Source of the DNA: JBBRFH01 sp038224615
GTDB lineage: Bacteria; Planctomycetota; Phycisphaerae; Tepidisphaerales; Tepidisphaeraceae
Length of the DNA stretch: 5,017 bases
Reading direction: 5' to 3'
Assembly (NCBI GenBank): GCA_038224615.1
Contig: JBBRFH010000253.1
Span: 1-5,017, forward strand
The position numbers and the translations under genes were made by a program. Positions 1-5,017 of the stretch are shown here, piece by piece (position 1 is the first letter of the stretch; every line of letters begins with the position of its first letter). The notes under the pieces were generated by a model, which saw only the letters and a list, made by a program, of their open reading frames with translations, was not told the origin of the DNA and did not search any database.

Positions 1-11
1 AAGAAGTTAAT

Positions 12-17
12 ATCATA
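12..17 (-). promoter_or_regulatory. -10-like box pointing out of the left edge
   Basis: On the minus strand this reads TATGAT, a reasonable -10 hexamer in an AT-rich setting, and would start a transcript leaving the window to the left. No good -35 is visible at 16-18 bp spacing. AT-rich sequence yields such boxes by chance, so this is weak. If real, the DnaA box at 52-60 would lie just upstream of it. Confidence 0.15.
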
Positions 18-51
18 AAACGGGTTATGTGCGATATTATCGGACGCTGCG

Positions 52-60
52 TGTGGATAA
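52..60 (-). promoter_or_regulatory. DnaA box (perfect 9-mer), candidate
   Basis: The plus strand reads TGTGGATAA, so the minus strand carries TTATCCACA, an exact match to the classical DnaA box TTATNCACA. It lies just right of the AT-rich left edge. A perfect match in 320 bp is unlikely by chance but not impossible. A one-mismatch copy also occurs inside the toxin gene (3548-3556), so a single box is weak evidence. Binding is inferred. Confidence 0.4.
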
Positions 61-105
61 GATGTCGTGACGGCTGACGCTCCAGAATCGCAAAGTCGGC
101 CTGGC

Positions 106-125
106 GCGACAGTCGCATTTGCGAC
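106..125 (+). repeat. Alternating GCGAC / GTCGC inverted repeats
   Basis: GCGAC (106-110), GTCGC (112-116) and GCGAC (121-125) lie in a row. The middle arm can pair with either neighbour. The better hairpin is GTCGCA (112-117) with TGCGAC (120-125), or five pairs closed by an ATTT loop. Such mutually exclusive pairings are common in structured RNA and in protein-binding palindromes. No function can be assigned. Confidence 0.4.
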
Positions 126-136
126 CGAGGGGGCGG

Positions 137-165
137 CTGTCGGGCGAGGGGTCCGTCCGCGACAG
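137..165 (+). ncRNA. Stable hairpin in possible structured RNA
   Basis: CTGTC (137-141) pairs with GACAG (161-165). GGGCG (142-146) then pairs with CGTCC (154-158) including one G-U pair, leaving a two-base bulge (159-160) and a seven-base loop (147-153). A further CTGTCG at 213-218 could compete for the CGACAG arm at 160-165. A terminator follows at 223-246, so a plus-strand small RNA ending there is possible. I see no SRP RNA, tmRNA or RNase P signatures. The RNA call is inference; the pairing is seen. Confidence 0.2.
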
Positions 166-187
166 GCGATGTCACTTCGTCCCGACG

Positions 188-196
188 TTATCCACG
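188..196 (+). promoter_or_regulatory. DnaA box-like site (one mismatch)
   Basis: TTATCCACG differs from the DnaA box TTATNCACA only at the last base. It is oriented opposite to the perfect box at 52-60. A weaker relative, CCATCCACA (two mismatches), follows at 258-266. Together they hint at a small cluster in non-coding DNA, but spacing and strength are below those of a well-defined origin. Confidence 0.25.
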
Positions 197-222
197 GACT
201 GTGCAGCGCGCCCTGTCGAAAG

Positions 223-246
223 CCACGGTGACAGACGTGGTTTTTT
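223..246 (+). terminator. Intrinsic terminator, plus strand
   Basis: CCACG (223-227) and CGTGG (236-240) form a five-pair stem with an eight-base loop, extendable by one G-U pair, and are followed immediately by six T (241-246). This is the normal form of a rho-independent terminator, although the stem is short. No plus-strand gene is visible in front of it, so it would end a transcript from left of the window or a small RNA within 1-222. It faces the hrpB terminator-like hairpin at 296-320. Confidence 0.5.
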
Positions 247-295
247 CGTCCAACAACCATCCACATCTGGTCCACCAACTCCCAACCGCCCAACG

Positions 296-320
296 AAAAA
301 CTTCGCCCGCGCTGTGGCGA
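296..320 (-). terminator. Probable hrpB terminator
   Basis: Read on the minus strand, directly after the hrpB stop TAA (323-321), TCGCC (320-316) pairs with GGCGA (307-303) across an eight-base loop. Two bases and then five T (300-296) follow. The stem is only five pairs and the T run is short, so the site may be inefficient. Its position right behind the stop codon makes it the natural end of the hrpB transcript. Confidence 0.45.
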
Positions 321-2885
321 TTACTTCGGCCGCCGTCTCGCGCCGCGCACCGGGGGGGCGGTCAGCGGATCGTCCGGCCAACTGTGCTTGGGATAGTCGG
401 CCCGCAGGTCCTTGCGCACTTGCGGATACGTGTTCTTCCAGAAGCTCGCCAGGTCCTGCGTAATCTGCACCGGCCGGTAGTTCGGGCCTAATAGATGAAG
501 CAGCACCGGCACGCGACCGTCGGCGATGCGCGGCGTATCGACAAGCCCGAACATCTCCTGCAACCGCACCGCCAGCACCGGCGGCTTGGTCGGATCAAGG
601 TTGTATTGCAGCCGGATGTTCGACCCCGTCGGCACCTCGATCGCGTCCGGCGCCTGCGCGTCGAGCAGTCGATCCAGCGGATACACCAGGTGACTGCGGA
701 TCGTGTCCAGCAGCGCATCGCGTACCTGCTGCTTTGTCACCTTGCCGGTCGACGCCTCCTCGAGCAACTCGTCCCAACTCGCGTCATCGAGCGCAGGGAA
801 ACCCTTCTCCGGAAGATTTCGTGCGAGCAATCGAACCCGCGCGACCAGCCGTGCCAATGTCTCATCGCGCTCCAGCCATTCAGGCATCGCGCCACGAAGC
901 GCATCGCGCAGAACCACGCTGGCGTTGTTGCCCGCGTGACGGGGATCGATCTCGCTTTGCAGCACGAGGTCGAGGTATTTTACCTCACGCAAGCCGACCA
1001 CGCGCTCGCGTTGCGCATCGTACTGGGCGGTCACCGTCCGCGCGATTGACTGCGGCAAGAACGCTTCGAGCCATTCGACGTCGATGCGGGATGCAATTCG
1101 CACAAACGCCTCGCGCGCCCGCGCCCGATCATCGGCGCGCGGATCGACGGCGACGAAGTAGTCGCCTTCGAGCACCGAGCAACTGTCATCGAGGCGAACC
1201 CCGACCCCGCCGACCATCGTTGCTGTTTGCACGTCAGTGCGACGCCGGCAGACGCGATCGGGATAGGCGAGCAGAACGAGCTGCTGAAGCAGCGTCTCAG
1301 AGTCCAGCCGATCACCACTGCGGCTACCCGAAGCGAGAGGAGCCAGACGCAGTAGCTGATCGCGGGCCCGCACGACCTGCCGGGCCTGGTTCAGATCGAC
1401 GTTGTCACCGGCCGATCCCCAGCGAAAATGAGCGTGTTCGGCGGACTCGAGCAGATGCAGGCGGACGCCGACATCGCTTGACGAGAGCGTGCGCGTCGAG
1501 CCGATGGCACGGCGGTCTTCAAAAGTCCGGTTGACGAAATCCTTCTCCGACAGCAGCGCCGCCACGTTCGCGCCGAGAGTCGGCGCACCGACATCCGATG
1601 CGCCGATGAGAAGGCGGGCGAGACGCGGATGAACCGGCATCGCCTGCATGCGCTTGCCGAGCGCGGTGATCTTTCCGTTCGCATCGAGCGCGCCGAGCAT
1701 CTTCAGCAGACGCTCCGCGCTCGCCATCGTGTCGGCCGGTGGCTTCTCGAACCAGCCGAAGGCATTGATGTCGCTCTGCCCCCAGGCGTGCAGGTCGAGG
1801 ACCGTCGGCGCGAGGTCGACGCTGGCAATCTCAGGGAGATCGAACGCGTCGAGCTGCGCGTGCTCCTGCTGCGTCCATAGCCGCACGCACCGTCCCGCCG
1901 CCGTTCGTCCGGCGCGGCCGGCGCGCTGGGTGGCGGACGCGTTGCTGATCCGCTGAAGATTGAGCGCGTCCAGACCGCGCTGCGGGTCGAAGCGCGGCAC
2001 GCGGGCCAGCCCGGAGTCAATCACCGTCTTCACGCCGTCGATCGTCAGCGACGTCTCGGCGATGTTTGTCGCCAGCACGATCTTGCGCTTGCCGCTGGGC
2101 GCGATCGCCCGCTGCTGCTCATCGAACGGCAGCGATCCATGCAGCGGCAGCACCATCGCATCGTGCTCGCGTGCGGAAGATCCGATCGCCTCCTGCGCCC
2201 GCTGGATCTCCGCCGCCCCGGGAAGGAAGACGAGGATGTGCCCGTCGGATCTCGCGATCTCCTCGCGCACGACGGCGGCGACCACATCCTCCACATGATC
2301 GCCGCGGGTCGGACGGTACGACACGTCGACGGGGAACGTCCGTCCCGGCACGCGTACGATCGGTGCGCCGCCCAGGAACTTGGCCACCGGCTCAGCATCG
2401 AGCGTGGCGGACATGACGATCAGCATCAGATCGTCGCGCAGCGATTGCTTCACTTCGCTGAGCAGTGCGATCGCAAGATCGCTGTGGATGGAGCGTTCGT
2501 GAAACTCGTCGAGCACTACGCAGCCGATGCCGTCGAGCGATGGGTCATCGAGCAGTTGCCGGGTGAGGATCGCCTCGGTGACAACGCGCAGGCGCGTTCG
2601 CGCGGTGATGCGTTTCTCGAAGCGCACCTGATAGCCAACCTGCTCGCCCAGCGTCCACCCATTCTCCTCCGCAATCCGCGCCGCCGCGGCGCGGGCAGCG
2701 ATGCGGCGCGGCTGGAGCATCACCAGGTTCGGCTGTTCCTTTGACAGCAGCCCCGCCCGCACAATCGCCGGCGGGACACGCGTGGTCTTCCCCGCGCCGG
2801 GTTCGGCGACGAGCACAAGCGCGCGGTGCGCGCGCAACGCGGTAGTGATCGCGTCCAGATGTGCGTCGATGGGAAGCGGCGTCAC
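321..2885 (-). CDS. hrpB: ATP-dependent helicase HrpB (DEAH-box)
   Basis: An 854-residue cytoplasmic superfamily 2 DEAH-type RNA helicase-like ATPase, matching the usual HrpB length of about 800-850. Visible motifs in order are Walker A GAGKTT (30-35), LQPRR (57-61), the HrpB-type Walker B DEFHERS (126-132), SAT (159-161), NIAETSLTIDGV (274-285) and QRAGRAGR (320-327). The C-terminal HrpB domain ends with the hallmark YPKHSWPDDP close to the C terminus. The start is GTG at 2885. An in-frame TAA at 2895-2897 rules out any longer form, and TPLPID followed by the Walker A lead-in resembles other HrpB N termini. No Shine-Dalgarno precedes the start. All key helicase motifs are intact, so it is probably functional. 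The physiological role of HrpB is poorly defined even in well-studied bacteria. The gene is monocistronic, transcribed away from the toxin-antitoxin operon. Confidence 0.96.
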   Translation of the reverse strand: MTPLPIDAHLDAITTALRAHRALVLVAEPGAGKTTRVPPAIVRAGLLSKEQPNLVMLQPRRIAARAAAARIAEENGWTLGEQVGYQVRFEKRITARTRLRVVTEAILTRQLLDDPSLDGIGCVVLDEFHERSIHSDLAIALLSEVKQSLRDDLMLIVMSATLDAEPVAKFLGGAPIVRVPGRTFPVDVSYRPTRGDHVEDVVAAVVREEIARSDGHILVFLPGAAEIQRAQEAIGSSAREHDAMVLPLHGSLPFDEQQRAIAPSGKRKIVLATNIAETSLTIDGVKTVIDSGLARVPRFDPQRGLDALNLQRISNASATQRAGRAGRTAAGRCVRLWTQQEHAQLDAFDLPEIASVDLAPTVLDLHAWGQSDINAFGWFEKPPADTMASAERLLKMLGALDANGKITALGKRMQAMPVHPRLARLLIGASDVGAPTLGANVAALLSEKDFVNRTFEDRRAIGSTRTLSSSDVGVRLHLLESAEHAHFRWGSAGDNVDLNQARQVVRARDQLLRLAPLASGSRSGDRLDSETLLQQLVLLAYPDRVCRRRTDVQTATMVGGVGVRLDDSCSVLEGDYFVAVDPRADDRARAREAFVRIASRIDVEWLEAFLPQSIARTVTAQYDAQRERVVGLREVKYLDLVLQSEIDPRHAGNNASVVLRDALRGAMPEWLERDETLARLVARVRLLARNLPEKGFPALDDASWDELLEEASTGKVTKQQVRDALLDTIRSHLVYPLDRLLDAQAPDAIEVPTGSNIRLQYNLDPTKPPVLAVRLQEMFGLVDTPRIADGRVPVLLHLLGPNYRPVQITQDLASFWKNTYPQVRKDLRADYPKHSWPDDPLTAPPVRGARRRPK

Positions 2886-2899
2886 GGGGAACTGTTATA
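2886..2899 (-). promoter_or_regulatory. hrpB -10-like box, probable leaderless start
   Basis: On the minus strand TATAAC (2899-2894) lies eight bases upstream of the GTG start at 2885. A transcript starting about seven bases after this box would begin within one or two bases of the start codon, so the mRNA would be leaderless or nearly so. That fits the missing Shine-Dalgarno. No convincing -35 hexamer is present (best is TGGCGT-like at 16-bp spacing). The promoter is inferred from position and sequence only. Confidence 0.35.
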
Positions 2900-3044
2900 G
2901 AGCGTCGACCGAATCACGCCACTTCGCGACGTCCGACAGTTGGGCGCGGGAGCATGACGCCGATCCTCCGCGTCGCCGCAGTTGCGTGACCACAATCGCC
3001 GCCAGGAATCGGTCCTTGGCGTGCGTAACCGTCGGAACCTCGCT

Positions 3045-3063
3045 TATACTGTGGGTTGAGAGG
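3045..3063 (+). promoter_or_regulatory. Toxin-antitoxin promoter -10 and ribosome binding site
   Basis: TATACT (3045-3050) is a good -10 hexamer. The predicted transcript start near 3057 would be directly followed by a strong Shine-Dalgarno GAGAGG (3058-3063), six bases before the ATG at 3070. No clear -35 is present: TTGGCG (3016-3021) is too far away at 23 bp. TGGG (3052-3055) and CCCA (3067-3070) flank the ribosome site and could form a weak hairpin or half-sites for antitoxin autorepression, which is usual for type II modules. That last point is inference. Confidence 0.45.
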
Positions 3064-3069
3064 TATCCC

Positions 3070-3312
3070 ATGACGATTCAGCTTACACCCGAGCAGGAAC
3101 AGAGCGTTCGCGAACTGGTCGATGCCGGCACGTTCGCATCGCCGCAAGCGGTCGTTGAGATTGCACTTCAGCGCCTCCTCATCGACACCGTTCCCGCCGA
3201 GGCACTTAAACGCGGCGCGGAACGCGGGCGCGCGGACATCAAGGCGGGTCGCTTCCTATCGCTGGAAGACTTGAAATCGCGTCTTGGCGTTTCAGGTGAT
3301 GAGGCATGCTGA
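3070..3312 (+). CDS. Type II antitoxin, ParD/RHH-like
   Basis: An 80-residue protein with a ribbon-helix-helix-like N terminus: a short strand TIQL (2-5), a first helix (about 7-18), the turn GTFAS (20-24) and a second helix (about 25-38). This fold normally binds operator DNA as a dimer. The charged C-terminal half (40-80, with the GRFLSLEDL segment) is of the kind that wraps around and neutralises the cognate toxin. The ATG at 3070 is chosen because a strong GAGAGG site lies six bases upstream and the RHH strand starts right there; the frame is open further upstream but without family-like sequence. The stop TGA (3310-3312) overlaps the toxin start. The protein probably represses its own operon together with the toxin. 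The family assignment is from pattern, so the exact subfamily (ParD or a related CopG/RHH type) is open. Confidence 0.85.
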   Translation: MTIQLTPEQEQSVRELVDAGTFASPQAVVEIALQRLLIDTVPAEALKRGAERGRADIKAGRFLSLEDLKSRLGVSGDEAC

Positions 3313-3314
3313 TG
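3301..3314 (+). promoter_or_regulatory. Toxin ribosome binding site and TGATG coupling
   Basis: GAGG (3301-3304), inside the antitoxin gene, sits seven bases before the ATG at 3312 but only one base before the in-frame ATG at 3306. Spacing therefore favours 3312. There the antitoxin stop and toxin start share one A (TGATG), the usual arrangement for translational coupling. Confidence 0.6.
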
Positions 3315-3608
3315 CGTAAACTTCGCATCGCGATGAACGCGGTCGAAGATCTCGAAGCGATCCGCGATTACCTTCACGGCAAGAGCCCGCAAGCAGCGTT
3401 GCACGTCACGAGATCACTGGTGGCGGGTTTTGAGATACTTGCCGAGACGCCGTGGCTCGGCCACCAGAGAGACGACGTTGACGATCCGCGCATGAGGTTT
3501 TACACCCGGGCAAACTACGTCATCGCGTACGAGTTCGATGACGCTGTTGTGGATATCCTGCATGTAGTTCACGGCAGCCGCGATTTCACGCGCATCGAGT
3601 GGCGCTAG
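3312..3608 (+). CDS. Type II toxin, RelE/ParE family
   Basis: A 98-residue protein from the ATG at 3312 (100 residues if the ATG at 3306 is used), the normal size for the RelE/ParE fold. The family pattern is visible: a basic first strand MRKLRIAM, then ALxxI-type helices (A10 VEDLEAIRDY to 20), an LVAGFEILAETPWLG block (36-50), RDD (53-55) and a C-terminal sheet YVIAYEFDD (69-77) leading into DILHVVHGSRDF (81-92). The sequence looks more like ParE than mRNA-cleaving RelE because of its overall pattern, but ParE (gyrase poison) and RelE (ribosome-dependent RNase) cannot be separated reliably by eye. It follows its antitoxin with a one-base overlap, in the usual antitoxin-first order. Its stop TAG overlaps the permease stop on the other strand. 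No frameshift or truncation is visible. Confidence 0.88.
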   Translation: MRKLRIAMNAVEDLEAIRDYLHGKSPQAALHVTRSLVAGFEILAETPWLGHQRDDVDDPRMRFYTRANYVIAYEFDDAVVDILHVVHGSRDFTRIEWR

Positions 3609-4456
3609 GTCGATGCCCGCACCTTCGACCACACCAGCGCCGCCACAAACAGCACCAACATGACGAGCACGATCATCGAACCGGTCGGCAACGCGCGCCA
3701 CTCGGCGTTGGCCAGCAGTCCGCCCCACGCGCCCACGAGCGCGACGACGACCGACAGCAGCACGACGCGATCGAGGCGTCGGCTTAGCAGGTTGGCGGTG
3801 GCGGCGGGGAGCACGAGTAACGCGGTCACCAGCACGCTGCCCACCACGCGGGTGCCGATGACAATCACCGTCGCCAGCAACATCATCAGCAGGTAGTGTA
3901 CGAATGTCGTGCGAACGCCGCTGGTGCGCGCCAGCAGCGGGTCGAAGCAGTAGGCGATCAGTTCCTTACCCGCCAGCCACGCCGCCATCACCACGGAGGC
4001 GGAGATCGCGACGCTGGCGAGCGCGTAAGGCGTGTCGATTGACTTCATCTGGCCGAAGAGGAGGTTCTCGAACCCCACCGGCCACACACCGAATTTTGTG
4101 ACATAGATGTGCTGGCCGATGAACCCCCACGCCAGCGACGCGACCAGGAAGATGCCGATCGCGGTATCCGAGGTGACGCGCGAGCCGCTGCTGAGCCAGC
4201 CGATGGTCAGCGCCGCGATGAAGCAGAAGCCGACGACGAAGATAAACGGCATCTGCTCCCCCTGGAACACCGACGGGAACGCGACCGCGAGCATCCACGC
4301 CGTCCCCGCGCCGCCGAAGCCGCTGTGGCTGATTCCTTCCCCCATGAACGCCCATCGCCGAGCGACAACAAAGACGCTGAGCACCGCGCACGCGACGGCC
4401 ATCGCGGTCGCGGCGAGAAGGGCGTTGCGAAAAGCCGGATCGAGGAAGTCAGGCAT
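3605..4456 (-). CDS. znuB: Zinc/manganese ABC transporter permease (ABC-3 family)
   Basis: A 283-residue inner-membrane protein of the ZnuB/TroC/MntB family that forms the channel of a divalent-metal importer. About eight or nine hydrophobic segments are visible, roughly at 11-33, 49-63, 70-88, 98-118, 144-162, 187-205, 207-222, 230-249 and 258-277. Family landmarks are RRWAFMGEGISHSGFGGAG (33-51), the cytoplasmic ATPase-coupling stretch FDPLLARTSGV (171-181) and GSVLVTALLVLPAATAN (206-222). The ATG at 4456 gives the standard short N terminus before the first membrane segment. It lies 29 bp downstream of the ATPase gene, in one operon. There is no Shine-Dalgarno, but a small inverted repeat fills the gap. 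Zinc versus manganese cannot be read from the permease alone, so the symbol is a family-level choice. Confidence 0.9.
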   Translation of the reverse strand: MPDFLDPAFRNALLAATAMAVACAVLSVFVVARRWAFMGEGISHSGFGGAGTAWMLAVAFPSVFQGEQMPFIFVVGFCFIAALTIGWLSSGSRVTSDTAIGIFLVASLAWGFIGQHIYVTKFGVWPVGFENLLFGQMKSIDTPYALASVAISASVVMAAWLAGKELIAYCFDPLLARTSGVRTTFVHYLLMMLLATVIVIGTRVVGSVLVTALLVLPAATANLLSRRLDRVVLLSVVVALVGAWGGLLANAEWRALPTGSMIVLVMLVLFVAALVWSKVRAST

Positions 4457-4460
4457 GGTA

Positions 4461-4473
4461 ATCGGGCACCGAT
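4461..4473 (-). repeat. Small hairpin in ATPase-permease gap
   Basis: ATCGG (4461-4465) and CCGAT (4469-4473) form a perfect five-pair inverted repeat around a three-base loop, in the 29-bp gap between the ATPase stop and the permease start. On the mRNA it ends four bases before the permease ATG, where a ribosome binding site would be expected. It has no T run, so it is not a terminator. It might tune permease translation or be chance. Confidence 0.35.
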
Positions 4474-4485
4474 GGCGTCAGCGCG

Positions 4486-5017
4486 TCAGGTGCGAACCAC
4501 GATTCCCGGCGACAAGACCGTTCCTTCAGTTGGCGCGGGGTGGGCGCAGCAGGTGTGATGCGCGGCGCCCTCGATGCCCATCGCCTGTAAATCGCACGCG
4601 AACATTCCGAACACGAGGTCGGCCGGCATGTGGTGGGGCGTGTCGTGGTAGTGCAGATGGACGTTCAGGCAGGCGACGCGGTCGCTGATGCTGGTGACGG
4701 CGCGGAGGTCGTGGCTGACGAAAACGACGGTCAGCCCCAGTTCGCTCTTGAGCTGCTGGATGAGATCGACAAACCCCTTCTGCCCGCGCGCATCGACGCC
4801 GGTGGTGGGTTCGTCGAGCACAAGCAATCTCGGCCGGGCCGCGAGCGCGCGGGCGATCAGGGCGCGTTGCAGCGTGCCGCCGGAGATCGAACTGAGCGGC
4901 TTATGCGCCACATCGGAGAGATCGACGCGGCGCAGCAGGTCGTCGACAAAATCCAGGTCGTCCTGGGCGTGGGTGCGAAAAAGCCCGGTCTTTCCCACCA
5001 GCCCGAGGCGAACCAAT
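4486..5017 (-). CDS. znuC: Metal ABC transporter ATPase, N-terminus cut by window edge
   Basis: The C-terminal 176 residues of an ATP-binding protein that powers the neighbouring metal importer. Numbered from the first visible residue, it shows the ABC signature ISGGT (44-48) followed by LQRALIARAL, Walker B LLVLDEP (64-70) with the D-loop GVD (73-75), and the switch histidine in VFVSHDL (98-104). The Walker A and Q-loop lie beyond the right edge, so about 70-90 residues are missing, and the TTG at 5016-5014 is an internal leucine codon rather than a start. The signature has T where many ABC ATPases have Q. The tail (120-160) contains clustered His and Cys (HLHYH, PHH, AHHTCCAH), typical of zinc/manganese transporter ATPases and suited to metal binding or sensing. 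Stop TGA is at 4488-4486. The gene is co-directional with the permease, and the substrate-binding protein gene probably lies further right. Confidence 0.9.
   Translation of the reverse strand, partial: LVRLGLVGKTGLFRTHAQDDLDFVDDLLRRVDLSDVAHKPLSSISGGTLQRALIARALAARPRLLVLDEPTTGVDARGQKGFVDLIQQLKSELGLTVVFVSHDLRAVTSISDRVACLNVHLHYHDTPHHMPADLVFGMFACDLQAMGIEGAAHHTCCAHPAPTEGTVLSPGIVVRT

Larger units (their letters stand above)
1..320. other. Non-coding left end, downstream of hrpB
   Basis: No reading frame here looks like a protein gene; the open frames that cross it run on into the antisense strand of hrpB or are short and featureless. The first 42 bases are AT-rich compared with the rest of the window and contain the odd palindrome CGATA-T-TATCG (32-42) and the pair CATAA/TTATG (14-18, 25-29). 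Further right are two DnaA-box-like 9-mers, several GCGAC/GTCGC inverted repeats and two facing terminator-like hairpins, each listed separately. A short plus-strand open stretch (3-77, stop TGA at 75-77) could be the tail of a gene entering from the left, but its residues are not recognisable. The region could be a convergent gene boundary, a small-RNA locus or a DnaA-binding region; the sequence does not decide. Confidence 0.6.

Noticed and set aside
3..77. Short plus-strand open stretch that could be the tail of a gene entering from the left
   Set aside because: It is only 24 residues before TGA 75-77, not recognisable, and the AT-rich content fits a regulatory region at least as well.
734..1534. 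Long plus-strand open frame opposite hrpB (266 codons)
   Set aside because: It is an antisense shadow of a well-supported helicase gene in GC-rich DNA; the product is Arg/Pro-rich and low in complexity, and no start signal is seen.
2139..2744. Plus-strand open frame opposite the hrpB helicase core (201 codons)
   Set aside because: Antisense to conserved helicase motifs on the other strand; no family features of its own.
3016..3021. TTGGCG as -35 for the antitoxin promoter
   Set aside because: The spacing to TATACT is 23 bp, too long for a normal sigma-70-type promoter.
3548..3556. DnaA-box-like ATATCCACA (one mismatch, minus strand)
   Set aside because: It lies inside the toxin coding sequence, is isolated and has no AT-rich neighbour; it serves as a chance control for the sites at the left end.
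3966..4391. Minus-strand open frame in another frame inside the permease gene
   Set aside because: Arg/Gly-rich frame-shifted shadow of the permease, which has clear membrane segments and family motifs.
5014..5016. TTG as the start of the ABC ATPase
   Set aside because: The protein would lack Walker A and the Q-loop; the gene clearly continues past the right edge.

Overview
The window comes from a GC-rich (by eye roughly 60% or more) bacterial chromosome with short intergenic gaps. Nothing in it fixes the phylum. HrpB, a ParD/ParE-type toxin-antitoxin pair and a zinc/manganese ABC transporter together suit a Gram-negative lineage such as a proteobacterium or planctomycete, but that is inference. 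I see no rRNA, tRNA, CRISPR array, transposase or phage gene.

Layout. Positions 1-320 have no convincing protein gene. This stretch has an AT-rich left edge, a perfect DnaA-box 9-mer (52-60, minus) and a one-mismatch box (188-196, plus), several GCGAC/GTCGC inverted repeats, and two intrinsic-terminator-like hairpins facing each other (223-246 plus, 296-320 minus). Positions 321-2885 (minus) encode a full-length HrpB-type DEAH-box helicase. A 184-bp divergent gap (2886-3069) carries -10-like boxes for both directions. Positions 3070-3608 (plus) encode a two-gene type II toxin-antitoxin operon: a ribbon-helix-helix antitoxin and a RelE/ParE-fold toxin, translationally coupled at TGATG. Positions 3605-5017 (minus) hold the 3' part of a metal ABC transporter operon: the ATPase, cut by the right window edge, then the membrane permease.

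How the genes relate. The antitoxin and toxin form one self-contained module. The ATPase and permease are partners in one importer, whose substrate-binding protein and probable metal-responsive regulator would lie beyond the right edge. The toxin and permease converge so tightly that their stop codons share the palindrome CTAG (3605-3608). HrpB is functionally unrelated to its neighbours.

I found no new multi-gene system. The most unusual material is the non-coding left end (DnaA-box-like sites, plus-strand hairpins and a terminator with no visible gene in front of it), the leaderless-looking hrpB start, the palindromic shared stop, and the His/Cys-rich tail of the ABC ATPase.
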